Position numbers and translations under genes: made by a program
Origin: Stereum hirsutum FP-91666 SS1
Taxonomy: Eukaryota > Basidiomycota > Agaricomycetes > Russulales > Stereaceae
Reading direction: 5' to 3'
Assembly: GCF_000264905.1 (NCBI RefSeq)
Contig: NW_006763146.1
Coordinates: 439,587-503,586 of the forward strand
Length of the DNA: 64,000 nt
Shown: piece by piece, positions 1-9,848 of the stretch
Numbering within the stretch: the stretch's first letter is position 1
How the letters are laid out: each line of letters starts with the position of its first letter
The notes under the pieces: model-generated
Seen by the model: only the letters and a program-made list of their open reading frames with translations
Told to the model about the DNA's origin: nothing
Database searches by the model: none

Positions 1-40
1 GCTCTTGCTTTCTTCTTTTCGCTCTTGCTTTCTTCTTTTC
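1..40. repeat. 20-bp direct tandem repeat at window edge
   Basis: Two adjacent copies of a pyrimidine-rich 20-mer beginning GCTCTTGC and ending CTTCTTTTC occupy the first 40 bases, followed by a third degenerate copy. It borders the structured repeat locus. No gene is visible in it. Confidence 0.8.
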
Positions 41-146
41 ACTTTCGCTTTCATCATTACTATCACTACGGTGACACTCTTGGGCCGTCTCCATCTTCGT
101 CTCTGTATGCTTGTCTCAAGTCTTCAGCTTGAGTCCCTCCCCTGGT

Positions 147-212
147 AGGGCGTCGACCTTGCCGTGGTCCAGGGGCTCAGTACCTCCTCGGAGGGAAGCC
201 AACAGACGCTCG
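147..212 (+). ncRNA. Structured module copy 1
   Basis: The outer arms GGCGTC and GACGCTC pair imperfectly. The GACC/GGTC hairpin has a 7-nt loop. The terminal CCTC/GAGG stem has a CTCG loop, flanked by GGCT/AGCC. A GGTGCGT donor-like site follows directly. Confidence 0.5.
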
Positions 213-500
213 AAAGGTGCGTTTCCTTCTACTCAGTATGTCGCTGATTTCTTCTGGATTCTCCTGCAGGAATCACGGGTGATGTCCGACACGAAACTCA
301 TAGATGCCCACAAGTATTGATCTGTGAGTATTCCCTTTCGATTCGCGCATGCCAGTAACTACGCTGACTTCCTCCTCAGTTCTCCTGCAGCTGTGTGATT
401 GCGTGAACGTGAGAGACTGGCGTTGACCTGCCTTCAACAGCAGCGCCCTCGGCACAACCTCGACACCGGGCCCCAAGAGCTTCAAGACCGGTCCCCTGGT

Positions 501-567
501 AGAGCGTCGACCTTGTCGTGGTCCAGGGGCTCTAGTACCTCTTCGGAGGGAAGCCAACAGACGCTCG
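501..567 (+). ncRNA. Structured module copy 2
   Basis: The outer stem GAGCGTC/GACGCTC is perfect. The terminal hairpin CCTC-TTCG-GAGG has a cUUCGg tetraloop, one of the most stable RNA loops. GGCTCTAG replaces GGCTCAG of copies 1 and 3-6. A GGTAGGT donor-like site follows. Confidence 0.55.
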
Positions 568-1003
568 TGTGGTAGGTATGCTAACCTGTGAGTTCCTCCC
601 CAATCTCGTTCCCCTATAGCTTTGACTGACGTTCTGTGTAGTTTTATTTCAGGGCGGTGCGTGGCAGTAAGCTCAAGACGATCGACGCCCTGACCCTCAA
701 CACTCGGGAATGATGACGAGTCTGGTCGACGACTCCAATCAAGCACGACACATCAACACCGGCGGTGATCTCTGGGGCGCCTTGGGCTGGGTCTTGGCTG
801 GTCTCTGGGTCTCAGGTGTGTTGGGTCTCTTCATTTACTGGGTCTTTTCGTCTGCTGGGTATCTTCGTCTGATTGGCCTCCTCATTCGCTAGGTCTTGTG
901 GGCTTGCTGTCTAGGCTGCTGGGTCTCGTGGGCTTTCTCTCTAGGTCTCTGGGCTGAGGCTGGGCTGGCTAGGGCTAGGCGACATCGACCTCGACCTTAC
1001 GAC

Positions 1004-1140
1004 CGAGCTCAAGCACGACATCGACATCGCTCACGACCGGGCTCAAGCACGACTTCGACCTCGCTCACGACCGAGCTCAAGCACGATATCGACATCGCTC
1101 ACGACCGAGATCAAGCACGACATCGACACCGAGCTCCAAC
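1004..1140 (+). repeat. 34-bp minisatellite
   Basis: About 3.5 copies of a 34-bp unit begin GCTCAAGCACGAC and end CTCACGACCG, at 1007, 1041, 1075 and 1109. The unit length is not a multiple of three, so it would shift any reading frame. A shorter cognate lies near 3000-3090 in the second block. Confidence 0.75.
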
Positions 1141-1164
1141 GAGCTTCAAGACCGGTCCCCTGGG

Positions 1165-1230
1165 ATAGCGTCGACCTTGTCGTGGTCCAGGGGCTCAGTA
1201 CCTCTTCGGAGGGAAGCCAACAGACGCTCG
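1165..1230 (+). ncRNA. Structured module copy 3
   Basis: The outer AGCGTC/GACGCT pairing is retained, and the terminal CCTC/GAGG stem has a TTCG loop. The frame that is open in copy 2 has a TAG here. It is followed by GGTACGT. Confidence 0.55.
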
Positions 1231-1478
1231 GAAGGTACGTTTCTCTCCTTATGCTATGTCACTGATTTGGTTTAGATTCTCTTCCAGGCGTTTCGGGCTG
1301 TGGTGAGTTTTCTACTCTCGTTCACTCATATAGTTTATTGATATATCGCGCTTAGGTTTCTATATAGGTGTGTGAGTGTGAGTAAGTAAGACCGACGCTC
1401 TGCAACAGCAACGTCCTCGCCAGCCTCAACATCATCTCAAGATACGATTCACCTCAACAGCCTCAAGATCCCCTTGAC

Positions 1479-1544
1479 AGAGCGTTGACCTTGTCGCGGT
1501 CAGGGGGCTTAGTACCTCCTCGGAGGGAAGCCAACAGACGCTCG
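1479..1544 (+). ncRNA. Structured module copy 4
   Basis: The 5' arm AGAGCGTT pairs with GACGCTC through a G-U pair. The hairpin loop is CTCG. An upstream GACGCTCTG at 1394-1402 could compete for the 5' arm. Followed by GGTGCGT. Confidence 0.5.
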
Positions 1545-1838
1545 TAAGGTGCGTCTCTCTCCTTGTATTATTCCACTTATTTCCTGTAGATTCTCTTACA
1601 GGCGTGCGGTTGTGGTGAGTCTTCTACTCTCGGTCTTCTATACATTTCACTGACGTTCCGAACTTAGTTTTCTTCATAGGTGAGTGCGTATGAGTGTGAT
1701 TTAAGGTAGGCCTGAGTCAAGGTAGGTGCGTGAGTGAGTCTGAATGTAAGTAACGGTAGGTCTGAGTATTGAACGGTAGGTCTTTTTCTAGGCGTGAGTG
1801 TGAGTGAGTCAAGGTAGGTCTGTGTTCCTTCCGACGCT

Positions 1839-1854
1839 CTGCTTGCGAAAGCAG
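1839..1854 (+). ncRNA. GNRA-loop hairpin upstream of module copy 5
   Basis: CTGCTT and AAGCAG flank a GCGA tetraloop, giving a perfect 6-bp stem with a GNRA-class loop. The same hairpin occurs at 2165-2180, before copy 6, at the same spacing. Confidence 0.55.
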
Positions 1855-1873
1855 CATCGTCCTTCCCCTTGGA

Positions 1874-1939
1874 AGAGCGTCGACCTTGCCGTGGTCAGGG
1901 GGCTCAGTACCTCCTCGGAGGGAAGCTAACAGACGCTCG
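1874..1939 (+). ncRNA. Structured module copy 5
   Basis: AGAGCGTC/GACGCTC outer stem and CTCG terminal loop. GCTAAC replaces GCCAAC, so the inner GGCT/AGCC stem keeps only a G-U-containing version. Preceded by the GNRA hairpin and by GACGCTCTG at 1833-1841. Followed by GGTGCGT. Confidence 0.55.
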
Positions 1940-2199
1940 CAAGGTGCGTCTTTTTTCCTTATATTATGTCGCTGATTTGTTTTAGATCATGTTACAGGAT
2001 TCGAGTGTGGTTCTGGTGAGTCTCCTAATTCCGTTTAACTATATCTTTTATTGATGTTCCGTGTCTAGTTTTCTTTAAAGGTGCGTGAGTGTGAGTGTGA
2101 GTGTGAGTGTGAGTATAGGTAGGTGCGTGAGTGAGTGTGAGTGAGTAAAGGTGGGTGCGGTGCTCTGCTTGCGAAAGCAGCATCGTCCTTCCCCTTGGC

Positions 2200-2265
2200 A
2201 GAGCGTCGACCTTGTCGTGGTCAAGGGGCTTAGTACCTCTTCGGAGGGAAGCTAACAGACGCTCA
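2200..2265 (+). ncRNA. Structured module copy 6
   Basis: AGAGCGTC/GACGCTC outer stem and TTCG terminal loop. The GNRA hairpin lies at 2165-2180. Followed by GGTACGT. Nearly the same as copy 5 in layout. Confidence 0.55.
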
Positions 2266-2544
2266 TAAGGTACGTCTCCTGATCCTACTTCTGTCACTAT
2301 TTTTCTCTTACAGGAGTGGTTTCCAGCACGAAACTCATAGATGCCCGCGAGGAACACGATCGATCTGTGAGTATTCCCTTTCGATTCGCCCATGCCAGTG
2401 ACCACGCTGACACCATCCTCAGTTTTTCTACAGCTGTGTGACTGTGTGAACGTAAGAGACCGGCGTCGACCTGCCTTCAACAGCAGCGCCCTCGACAAAA
2501 CCTCGACACCGGGCCCCAAGAGCTTCAAGACCGGTCCCCTGGGA

Positions 2545-2610
2545 TAGCTTCGACCTTGTCGTGGTCCAGTGGCTCTAGTACCTCCTCTGAGGGAAGCCAA
2601 CTGACGCAGG
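2545..2610 (+). ncRNA. Structured module copy 7 (degenerate)
   Basis: The outer arms (AGCTTC and TGACGCAG) no longer pair well. The inner hairpin keeps CCTC/GAGG with a CTCT loop. This is the second-block counterpart of copy 2. Confidence 0.4.
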
Positions 2611-3101
2611 GGTGGTAGGTATACCAACCGGTCAGTTCTTCTTCTATTCTCGTTCATCCATACCTTCAACCGACGTTCTGTGCTTAATTTTCTTCATAGG
2701 CCGTGTGTGGGTGTTCGTCAGCTCAAGACGATCGACGCCCTGATATTCAACACTCGGGCACGACGACGAGTCCGGTCGATGACTCCATTCAAGCACGACA
2801 TCAACGGACGGTGGTCTCTGGGGTATCTTGGGCTGGGTATCCTGGATCTCTTGGTCACTGGGTCTGCTCTCTCTCTGGGTCTCTTCTTCTGCTAGCCCTC
2901 GCCGTCTTGTTTTCTAGGTTTCTGGGTCTCGAGAGCTGGGTCTCTAGGTTACTGGGCTGTGGCTGGGGTGGCTAGGGCTAGGCGACATCGACGTCGACCT
3001 CACGAACGAGCTCAAGCACCACATCGACATCGAACTCACGAACGAGATCAAGCACGACTTCGACACCGGGCTCCAAGTGCTTCAAGACCGGTCCCCTGGG
3101 G

Positions 3102-3177
3102 AAGCGTCGACCTTGTCGTGGTATAGGGGCTCTAGTACCTCAGGGTCTGATCCTCTGAGGGAAGCCAACAGACGCTA
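3102..3177 (+). ncRNA. Structured module copy 8, lengthened terminal hairpin
   Basis: An insertion in the terminal hairpin preserves pairing: CCTCAG now pairs with CTGAGG, and the inserted GGGTC can pair with GATCC. The outer AGCGTC/GACGCT stem is retained. GGTGAGT follows at about 3190. Keeping the stem through an insertion supports selection on structure. Confidence 0.5.
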
Positions 3178-3199
3178 CTAAGTAACAGGTGAGTGGCCT

Positions 3200-3865
3200 C
3201 GCGTTTGGGTTCCGCATATTTGTATTTCTGACCAACTCGAAAAATCTAGCCTATTATTCAAGGTCACAAAGCATGTTGCAACGTTTACTTGCCCAGATCC
3301 AGATGTAGTTCCGGCGAAGCGAACGGATGAGCAGTTGTTTGAGTTGTTAATGTTTCCTGAGGGGCAGCAGTATCTAGGTCATATACTTATGTCCGCCCTT
3401 GTAATCGAGCGTATGCGTTCGGCTTAGAGTAATAAAATTACTTCAGTTCCTTTGTAACCGATTGCTGTACTCCAACCGTTGAGGTCAACTGCAGGTATAC
3501 TTATCATCCTCGGCCGCAATGTGGCGCTGCCACCAACATGTCGCCACACCTCCAGAGTGAATTTCAATTTAGGTAAACTCGTCTTGGCGCATTGTTCTTG
3601 GGTTGATGGAGTTCACGCTCATAGCCTCAAAGCAGATTTAAGTGTCTCAGCCGACAAGCAAAAACCACACGGTCTCATCACACAGTTGACTCATAATGCA
3701 CAGCATACATCATTGTTACTGCTTTAATCAGCCTCAATATCGTCGCCATCACCACAACCAACGGGTCATTTAATACATAGATTTGCTCGCATTCGGACGA
3801 CCAAACCTCTGCTCTTGCTTTTTCCCGCTCTGGATATCTTTCTACTTTCTGACGGAACTAGGAGG
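3200..3865. other. Intergenic stretch, no supported gene
   Basis: Short open frames only, with no family motif and no splice-consistent continuation. It probably holds the promoter and 5' leader of the following DUF6593 gene. Confidence 0.5.
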
Positions 3866-5792
3866 ATGCGCCGCCTTCTAGCCTCGCGCAACTCAGGTGC
3901 AGTACTTCCGGGCACGAGCCAGGCTTCAAGTTCCACTGCCAACGACGCGAACGACAGCAGTGACTCAAGGGAAGGTGCTGCTAGGCCGTTCTCTGCATGG
4001 CCTACAGCAGATCATATCATAGGAGCTAGCGATGACTCGGACAATGTGACTCTTGCATCGTTTTCGACCGCCCCACCCAGGTACGTTCAGTTCACAAGAT
4101 TCAGACTGGAATAACATGCTGACATGCGGAACAATGGGGATACTACAACGTCCAGCTATACGTCTGTTCAATGGACTCCTGACGATCCACATGAGAACGA
4201 TGACTTGACCCAATTGTCGGCCTCACCACGACCACTCAACCTTCCACCACCCCGTACCACCACTCCTTCTCCTCGTCCCACTCTCCGTCAACAAGGCTCC
4301 GGATCCACCAGCTCAAGCAATGACAGCCGAACTACCACAAGGAACGATATTGGAACGTTGTCTTCGACCTACGCCATTATGGAAAGTGATCTTCAAGTCC
4401 CGAACGGATCCACGTCCGGCTCAGCATCACGAGCCCCGAGCTATCGCCCGTCCGCTACTGAGAACAGTCAATCGGGTCTATACTCTAGGAGTAGAGGCGG
4501 TAGTAGTGTGGATTTGAACGGTGGTGGTGCAAATACTGGTGGTGCGAGTTCAACGAGTTTGGCTGTTCCGGGACCAACAAGTCACGGCAGAAGTCGGAGC
4601 AGTAGTCATGTCGAGTCTTTGAGAAGCGAGGCTGGCGAAGGTTCGAGTCCGAGGGAGAGCGGGAACCGAAGTACGGGTGGAGTGGTGGGGTTGAGGGCCC
4701 TGGTCCCTTCGACCTCGGAGGTCGTATTGGCTTGGACGCCTCCCAGGAGCAGCAGTGATCCTCCGGAGAACCGTGGCGAGACGAGTACTCTTCATGGAGG
4801 AGGAACGGCGGACGCATTGCCGGATTATTCGATAACAGGCGCCAGGCTACCTACGTACGTCCCTTTCGCCCTCACGCACCACTCCACCGCAACCATACTA
4901 ATATTCAGATCTAACATCACAGATACAGGCCCCCGATTCCAACCTCCCCCAGAACCTTCACATTTTCACCCTTCTCAGCCTCTCCTTCCTCTCCAACACC
5001 AAACGCGATGCTAGTATTGCCGTCTGCTGACTCGCAGGAAACAAGACCGCTGTATCATATCTCGGTGAGCCAGAACTGTTGGGCCCCGATGTCGTTTATC
5101 ACGACCGTAAGGAGGGGAGGAAGGGTAGATGGGGATTTCGTCGGGGACTTCGAGTACGTTTATCCTTTATATTGCCCAATCGTGCAAGGGGGGTTGAGGA
5201 GTGATGTGCTGAGCGTATGATGTTGTGCAGGATGGGCGTCACGGCGCGGATGAGCACGGTTTGCATAGGGGAAACGCAGACTTTTGTATCGAAAGCGCTT
5301 AAAGGCCGCAGTGTGCGTTCCACCTTTACTTGCCTTTTACTAGGCGGACTGACAGTGTTCGCCTTTGAAGTCTCCGTGGAAGTGGGAGTTCGAAGACACA
5401 AAACTCCAATGGATATTACTTCCAAAGAATCAAAACCGAGAGTCCCGCAAAAAAGACGAGGTACTCATCTTCGTTCCTCTCGCATCATCTCTTTCTCTCG
5501 AGTATACACCGCTCATCCACATCCAAATCCATATGCTATTTAAATGCAGCACCTCAAATGTTTTCTCGTCGACTCCGCCCGCACCCCATCCATCCACCTC
5601 GCAAACTTCACCCGTCATGAACTCAATTCTCTACGAAACCGTCGGAAGGACGAACAAGCCAGCGAGCTACATGTACTTCCGGATGCGATGCGGGATTGGC
5701 AGGTCTCTGAGACTGGAGAGGAGTTCAGTAAGACGGTGGATCATATTGTGATGAGTGTGTTGATTATGGAGAGGATAAGATTTACCGCGTAG
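3866..5792 (+). CDS. DUF6593-domain protein with long disordered N-terminus
   Basis: Six exons (3866-4080, 4156-4854, 4923-5153, 5231-5312, 5371-5460, 5550-5792) join in phase to 519 residues. The first ~370 residues are Ser/Thr/Gly/Pro-rich and look disordered. The C-terminal ~150 have the pattern of DUF6593, a domain of unknown function common in Agaricomycetes: RPLYHISV, then FITTVRRG...GDFE, then WKWEF..KLQW, LKCFLVD, AELHVLP-like and a closing IVMSVLIMER. I chose the ATG at 3866 because the frame upstream has no other ATG; the true start could lie in an unseen 5' exon. Domain assignment is from memory of the family pattern; function is unknown. Confidence 0.75.
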
Positions 5793-7481
5793 GTAGCGGG
5801 TTCGATGTGAGTGTCTATCTCATCGTTGAGTCGTTGATCATGTGGTAATTTTTTTTTCAGTAGTATTTATTCTTAGTGTCGTACTCCTATGAAAAAACCA
5901 AGATCGCGGACGACTTGGTGTGCCAATATGCGAGCTATACAGGCCACCATACAGAGAGCGTCAAGTCATCACACTGCACGGACTTTCGCACTTGTAGAAC
6001 CATATCACGTTGATTTCCGCTCTTTTAGGGAAGACTGGCCATGGCTCATTTCTGTTACGGACGACATCACGATACAATCGACGACTTTCTCCGACGCCAC
6101 ATAGACGCCTTATCTCATTCCTCTACACACAGAAGACACAGCGCATGACTCACTCAGCCCCGTCACGAGTTCTTCGACCTCTATAGCAGCACCCATACTA
6201 TCGCGAGTTTGCACAGCATCCTGACCCCGGAATTGAAGAGACGAAACTGACGTGCAGCTTCTAAATCGTCTCAGGCCTAATTCGCTCGGTATGTAGGTCT
6301 TGGGATGCAAGCAGCCTAGGAGACGGCCTCACTAACTCCCTTGTATGACAAGGATATCAGAGACTAGCAATTCCCTGTCTGTTTCCACGACTAGCCCGTC
6401 AGCGGTGCACAGATAGTGACCTTGTTTCAGCGTTTGTTCCGAGGCTTACTATATTTAGTGTTCTCAAACTCGAGGAATGATGCGTCGATGCGTCGATGGA
6501 ATGGAAGGGAAGTTCAAGCGCGGAAGCTTCAAAGATCCAAGTCCAGACAGGTCCAGATATCCCGAGTTCATTCTAGGTGGCGGACCGAACAGTTTGGAAG
6601 TGGACCACGCATGGATGCAGCAAGCAGATGTACATACAGTACATGTTGCGCACATCTCATACTGCAAAAGACAACAAAGTTGAAAACATGTGTTGTGCCT
6701 CCTTACTCGTCCATGATGTTGGCGGCGCCATGCGGCCATACAAATGGATCGACAAAGTACATGAAGAAGCGTGTGGCGAAGCGGCGCCACCCATCGCTCG
6801 CAGGTATTGAAGGTCCTTCCGGGCGTAGGGAGTGATATATTTCTGTCTCGATGGAGAAACTGATCGAGAAAGATGAATCCCTGCACTCTAGCTGTAGTAA
6901 CAAGCCATGCAGTCGGACAGTAGTAGCGGCGTGAGGGCGGAACAGAGAACGAAACTGCAGACCCGCTATAGGTGTGTTTGCCGTTACTTCTCTCCACAAT
7001 GTTGAGCCACGCAAAAAGTAGAGGATCACACCTGTTCAGATGACATCGCGGTCCTCATTGCTTTTGTTTGGGGCGTAGGACCGTGGCGGAGGCAAACAAT
7101 AGTCGGGTGGCGGCGGATGCCGCGTGGGAAAACACAGCCGACGCGCCATCCGAAAAAGGCAGGCGTTGTGGTCGGCTATTGTGTGCTGTCCATTGTTCCC
7201 TCTTTTGTTCGTGGCGAACAATGTTCTGGGCGCACAATAATTGTGGACAGGCGCGGGCCATAATAAAGGTAGGTGCGCCGGGTATGTCCTTCTTTCGCTT
7301 TTCCATCTTCTCTTCCTTCTGTCTGCACTTACACTGGATCGTCTCTTTCTGACCGCCTCTTTCACGAGCATCCACACGAATTCGAACATATATAGCATAG
7401 AACTTACGAACGCATACCCAATGTCCTCTCGTGCGTTTTTTTCCTCTATCTATCATGTACTGATTGTTGAATCCATCTTCG
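5793..7481. other. 1.7-kb intergenic stretch
   Basis: Overlapping short frames on both strands (for example 6416-6835 plus, 6464-6997 minus) lack motifs and conserved splice structure. GGCGCC-rich patches occur near 6720-6795. The right end is the promoter of the next gene. Confidence 0.45.
7389..7394 (+). promoter_or_regulatory. TATA-like element
   Basis: TATATA lies about 88 nt before the ATG at 7482, a plausible distance for a core promoter with a short leader. Confidence 0.4.
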
Positions 7482-9848
7482 ATGTTTTCAGTATTCTCAT
7501 CGCTCAAACGCCAGCCCGTTTTGCGCTCTCGCACACCCAACACTGTATCACCACCCAAACCAACTGTATCTTCACGCTCTATCTTCTCTTCGAAGTCAAG
7601 AAGACATACGCCGACTCTCCCAGATCTGACCGAAGAAGATGAAGATACACGCTCACCTCTCCCATCTCCATCTATCGCATCCTCTTCGACGATCCACTTA
7701 TCGCCGACCAGCACACCACGCACCTCGAGGAGTATGAAGCGATTGAGCAAGTACGGCAAGGCCGACTTCCAAATCCCAGAAGGCGACGATGGCGTATTCA
7801 CTGCTCCGCGCCCTGCACCCAGTCCACCCAAGCCCAAACAGGAGGAAGGAGGCATCATCTATGTCTCGCCTCTACTTTCACCTGTCTCCCTCAGCGACTT
7901 CGAGTTCGACGAGACCGCGCCCTCGACTACTTCTCCCGTTCTCCCATCGTCACCCTACGCGTCTCCCCCACGCACGCCCACAACCTCCGAACGTCCTCGT
8001 CCTGCGATCGTTGCGCGTTCGCCAACGGAGTCGGTGTCGAGTGTTGGTCTGAATGGTTCGAGTTCTTCGGAGGGTGAATGGGGTTACATGCCGAGGACAC
8101 CGACCAGCTCGGATGATGAGAGGTTTCCGATGGAGTTCTATGTTGGAACAGATAGCCCTGTGATCGTTCCCAGGAGGGCCTCCATTCATCCTCTAGTCAT
8201 CAACAAGTCATCTCCCCCACTTCCTGTCGCACTTGCCTCGGTGCCCGAATATTCGCAGGAGTCGGAAGCAGACGATGAAATGGATGATATCCTTGACGCT
8301 TATGAGTTCACGATTCCCGAGTCTTCTATGCCTTCACCCCCTCTCCAACCAGAATCTGTGGAAGAAGATGAGGCTGAGGACTCCGACTCCGACGACGAAT
8401 CCTACATCTCCGACGATGGCCTCTTCTACGCCCTTGCTCACTCCGGTTATGACCTCACCACGTCTGCGACCTCATCTTCGATCTTCACTCGCCCAGACTC
8501 CCTCCCTCCGACTCCCCGTCGGACGTCACTTGGACCTGCTCGCCGCTCATCCATCCCCTCCCTCCGCCGTCGCCGTTCCTCCCTCCAATCCATCCGCGCC
8601 ACTTGCAAACCCGTTCCCAGCTCACAATTGGACCCTACCTTCCCTCGACGCCGGTCCTCCCTCCGCTCAAGTTTGCCCCCGAAACCAACTCGCGTCCCGC
8701 CTCCTGTCCCTTCTTTCCCTTCCACCCTTCCATCACCAGCGCTCGTTCGTCGCGATTCTCCCAACTCGCTCAGGAACAAGAAGAGTTTGAGTATCATCGT
8801 TCCTCGTCGCGGGTCGCATGATTCTACTGCCTCGGATGTTACGTGTACGGAGGGTTCGAGGCCACCGCCTAAGGAGAGCTTACCGGACGATGTCTTCGAG
8901 CTCCTCGACGATGCCTCTGGGTGGGTGTGCGACCGTTCTCCGTCTTCTCCATCGCCTTCGCAGACCACCGACGCATCCATGACTGAAGAGTCTGAGGTCC
9001 CGAAGACCCCGACATCCAGTTCCGACGAAGGCCATAGCGGTGGTGGAAGAAGGGAGCGCCAGGGATCTTTTGGACTCCCTGTACCTAGCAGCTCGCCCCT
9101 GGCTCTCAATTTTCTGCAGGTCGATGCCGCCTTATCGCACCCGTTTACGCCCGCAATCACCCTCGCGCCCGCCCCTTCTCCCACTTCTTCAGCCTCACCT
9201 CCGTCCTCGCCGATCACACATTCACCCCTCAACCTCCCGTACTTCCTCCGCGATTCCTACCTCGATCGTTCACCCTCCAACACTTCCGACTCTTTCGACC
9301 ACGACGACGAGGAAGACACGAACTGGGATATCACTAACGATCGGGTCCTCCGTTCGCGTTGGTCGTCGTCCACGCTGTCCACCGTGGTGGGACGGAAAGA
9401 AGAGGGATCGATGTCAGCGTTGTTGAAGTCTCATTTCACGTTCGGAAAGCGTGGAAGGTCGTCCGCGTCGGCTAATAAGGTGCAGGTGAGGGAGAAAGCC
9501 TCGCCGGAGAAGAAGGTCCCCATCCCGACCATCCAGTCGCCGAAGAAGAGCGCTACACCGGATGTGTCGTTCAACACCTCATCTTCGCCTTCGCCTTCGC
9601 CTTCACCGACTTCAGCGTTCTTCGCGCCGTTCTTGTCGCCTTCGTCGCATGTTGCGAAGAGGAGTAGCGATATTCCGGGAAGAGCGCAGAAGAGGATGGG
9701 AATGGCGGGGATGGGGATGGGACTGGGTATGGGGAGGAAGAGTATGGATAGTGTGCTTTCAAAAGCGAGCAGTGAATCATCTGCGAGCGAGGAGGAGAGT
9801 AGGTTGAGGAGGAAGCCGATCCCGTTTGAAATGCTTACGAGGCAGTAG
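7482..9848 (+). CDS. Large Ser/Pro-rich intrinsically disordered protein
   Basis: One uninterrupted exon of 788 residues from the first ATG. Composition is dominated by Ser, Pro, Thr and Arg. Many SP/TP sites and Arg-rich RRxS-type patches (RRRRSSL, RRRSSLRSS) resemble proline-directed and basophilic kinase sites. Acidic segments lie near residues 265-320 (ESEADDEMDDILDAYEF and an EEDEAEDSDSDDES run), and a Gly/Met-rich stretch near the end (GMAGMGMGLGMG) precedes a basic tail RRKPIPFEML. No folded domain is recognisable. The lack of introns contrasts with its neighbours. A scaffold or cell-cycle/polarity regulator is conceivable, but I cannot name a function. Confidence 0.8.
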   Translation: MFSVFSSLKRQPVLRSRTPNTVSPPKPTVSSRSIFSSKSRRHTPTLPDLTEEDEDTRSPLPSPSIASSSTIHLSPTSTPRTSRSMKRLSKYGKADFQIPEGDDGVFTAPRPAPSPPKPKQEEGGIIYVSPLLSPVSLSDFEFDETAPSTTSPVLPSSPYASPPRTPTTSERPRPAIVARSPTESVSSVGLNGSSSSEGEWGYMPRTPTSSDDERFPMEFYVGTDSPVIVPRRASIHPLVINKSSPPLPVALASVPEYSQESEADDEMDDILDAYEFTIPESSMPSPPLQPESVEEDEAEDSDSDDESYISDDGLFYALAHSGYDLTTSATSSSIFTRPDSLPPTPRRTSLGPARRSSIPSLRRRRSSLQSIRATCKPVPSSQLDPTFPRRRSSLRSSLPPKPTRVPPPVPSFPSTLPSPALVRRDSPNSLRNKKSLSIIVPRRGSHDSTASDVTCTEGSRPPPKESLPDDVFELLDDASGWVCDRSPSSPSPSQTTDASMTEESEVPKTPTSSSDEGHSGGGRRERQGSFGLPVPSSSPLALNFLQVDAALSHPFTPAITLAPAPSPTSSASPPSSPITHSPLNLPYFLRDSYLDRSPSNTSDSFDHDDEEDTNWDITNDRVLRSRWSSSTLSTVVGRKEEGSMSALLKSHFTFGKRGRSSASANKVQVREKASPEKKVPIPTIQSPKKSATPDVSFNTSSSPSPSPSPTSAFFAPFLSPSSHVAKRSSDIPGRAQKRMGMAGMGMGLGMGRKSMDSVLSKASSESSASEEESRLRRKPIPFEMLTRQ

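Larger units (their letters stand above)
111..3200 (+). repeat. Structured repeat locus with splice-like signals, probably a noncoding transcript
   Basis: Eight copies of a ~66-nt module are spread over 3 kb. Each is followed within a few bases by a good 5' splice consensus (GGTGCGT, GGTACGT, GGTAGGT or GGTGAGT). Pyrimidine-rich acceptors such as CTCCTGCAG and TCTTACAG lie between copies. A larger duplication is laid over this: about 280-1165 resembles about 2320-3100. Open frames do not persist: copies differ by 1-2 nt indels (GGCTCAGTACC versus GGCTCTAGTACC) and several contain stops, so a protein-coding role looks unlikely. What is conserved is base-pairing. The plus strand carries the splice-like signals, so I assign that strand. 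Alternatives are decayed exons of a repetitive protein gene or a satellite. Confidence 0.6.

Noticed and set aside
273..746. Minus-strand frame of 157 codons, similar to another at 2025-2669
   Set aside because: The resemblance comes from the duplicated DNA block. Splice-like signals and RNA structure point to the plus strand, and there is no known domain.
1479..1939. Hammerhead or HDV-like ribozyme in the structured modules
   Set aside because: I find no CUGAUGA/GAAA hammerhead core. The CCTCCTCG string recalls an HDV loop, but the stem order does not fit a nested double pseudoknot.
6464..6997. Minus-strand frame of 177 codons with Cys-rich parts
   Set aside because: It overlaps an equally open plus-strand frame and has no motif or codon pattern.
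8447..9232. Minus-strand frame of 261 codons
   Set aside because: It is the shadow of the long Ser/Pro-rich plus-strand gene, with the expected skewed composition.
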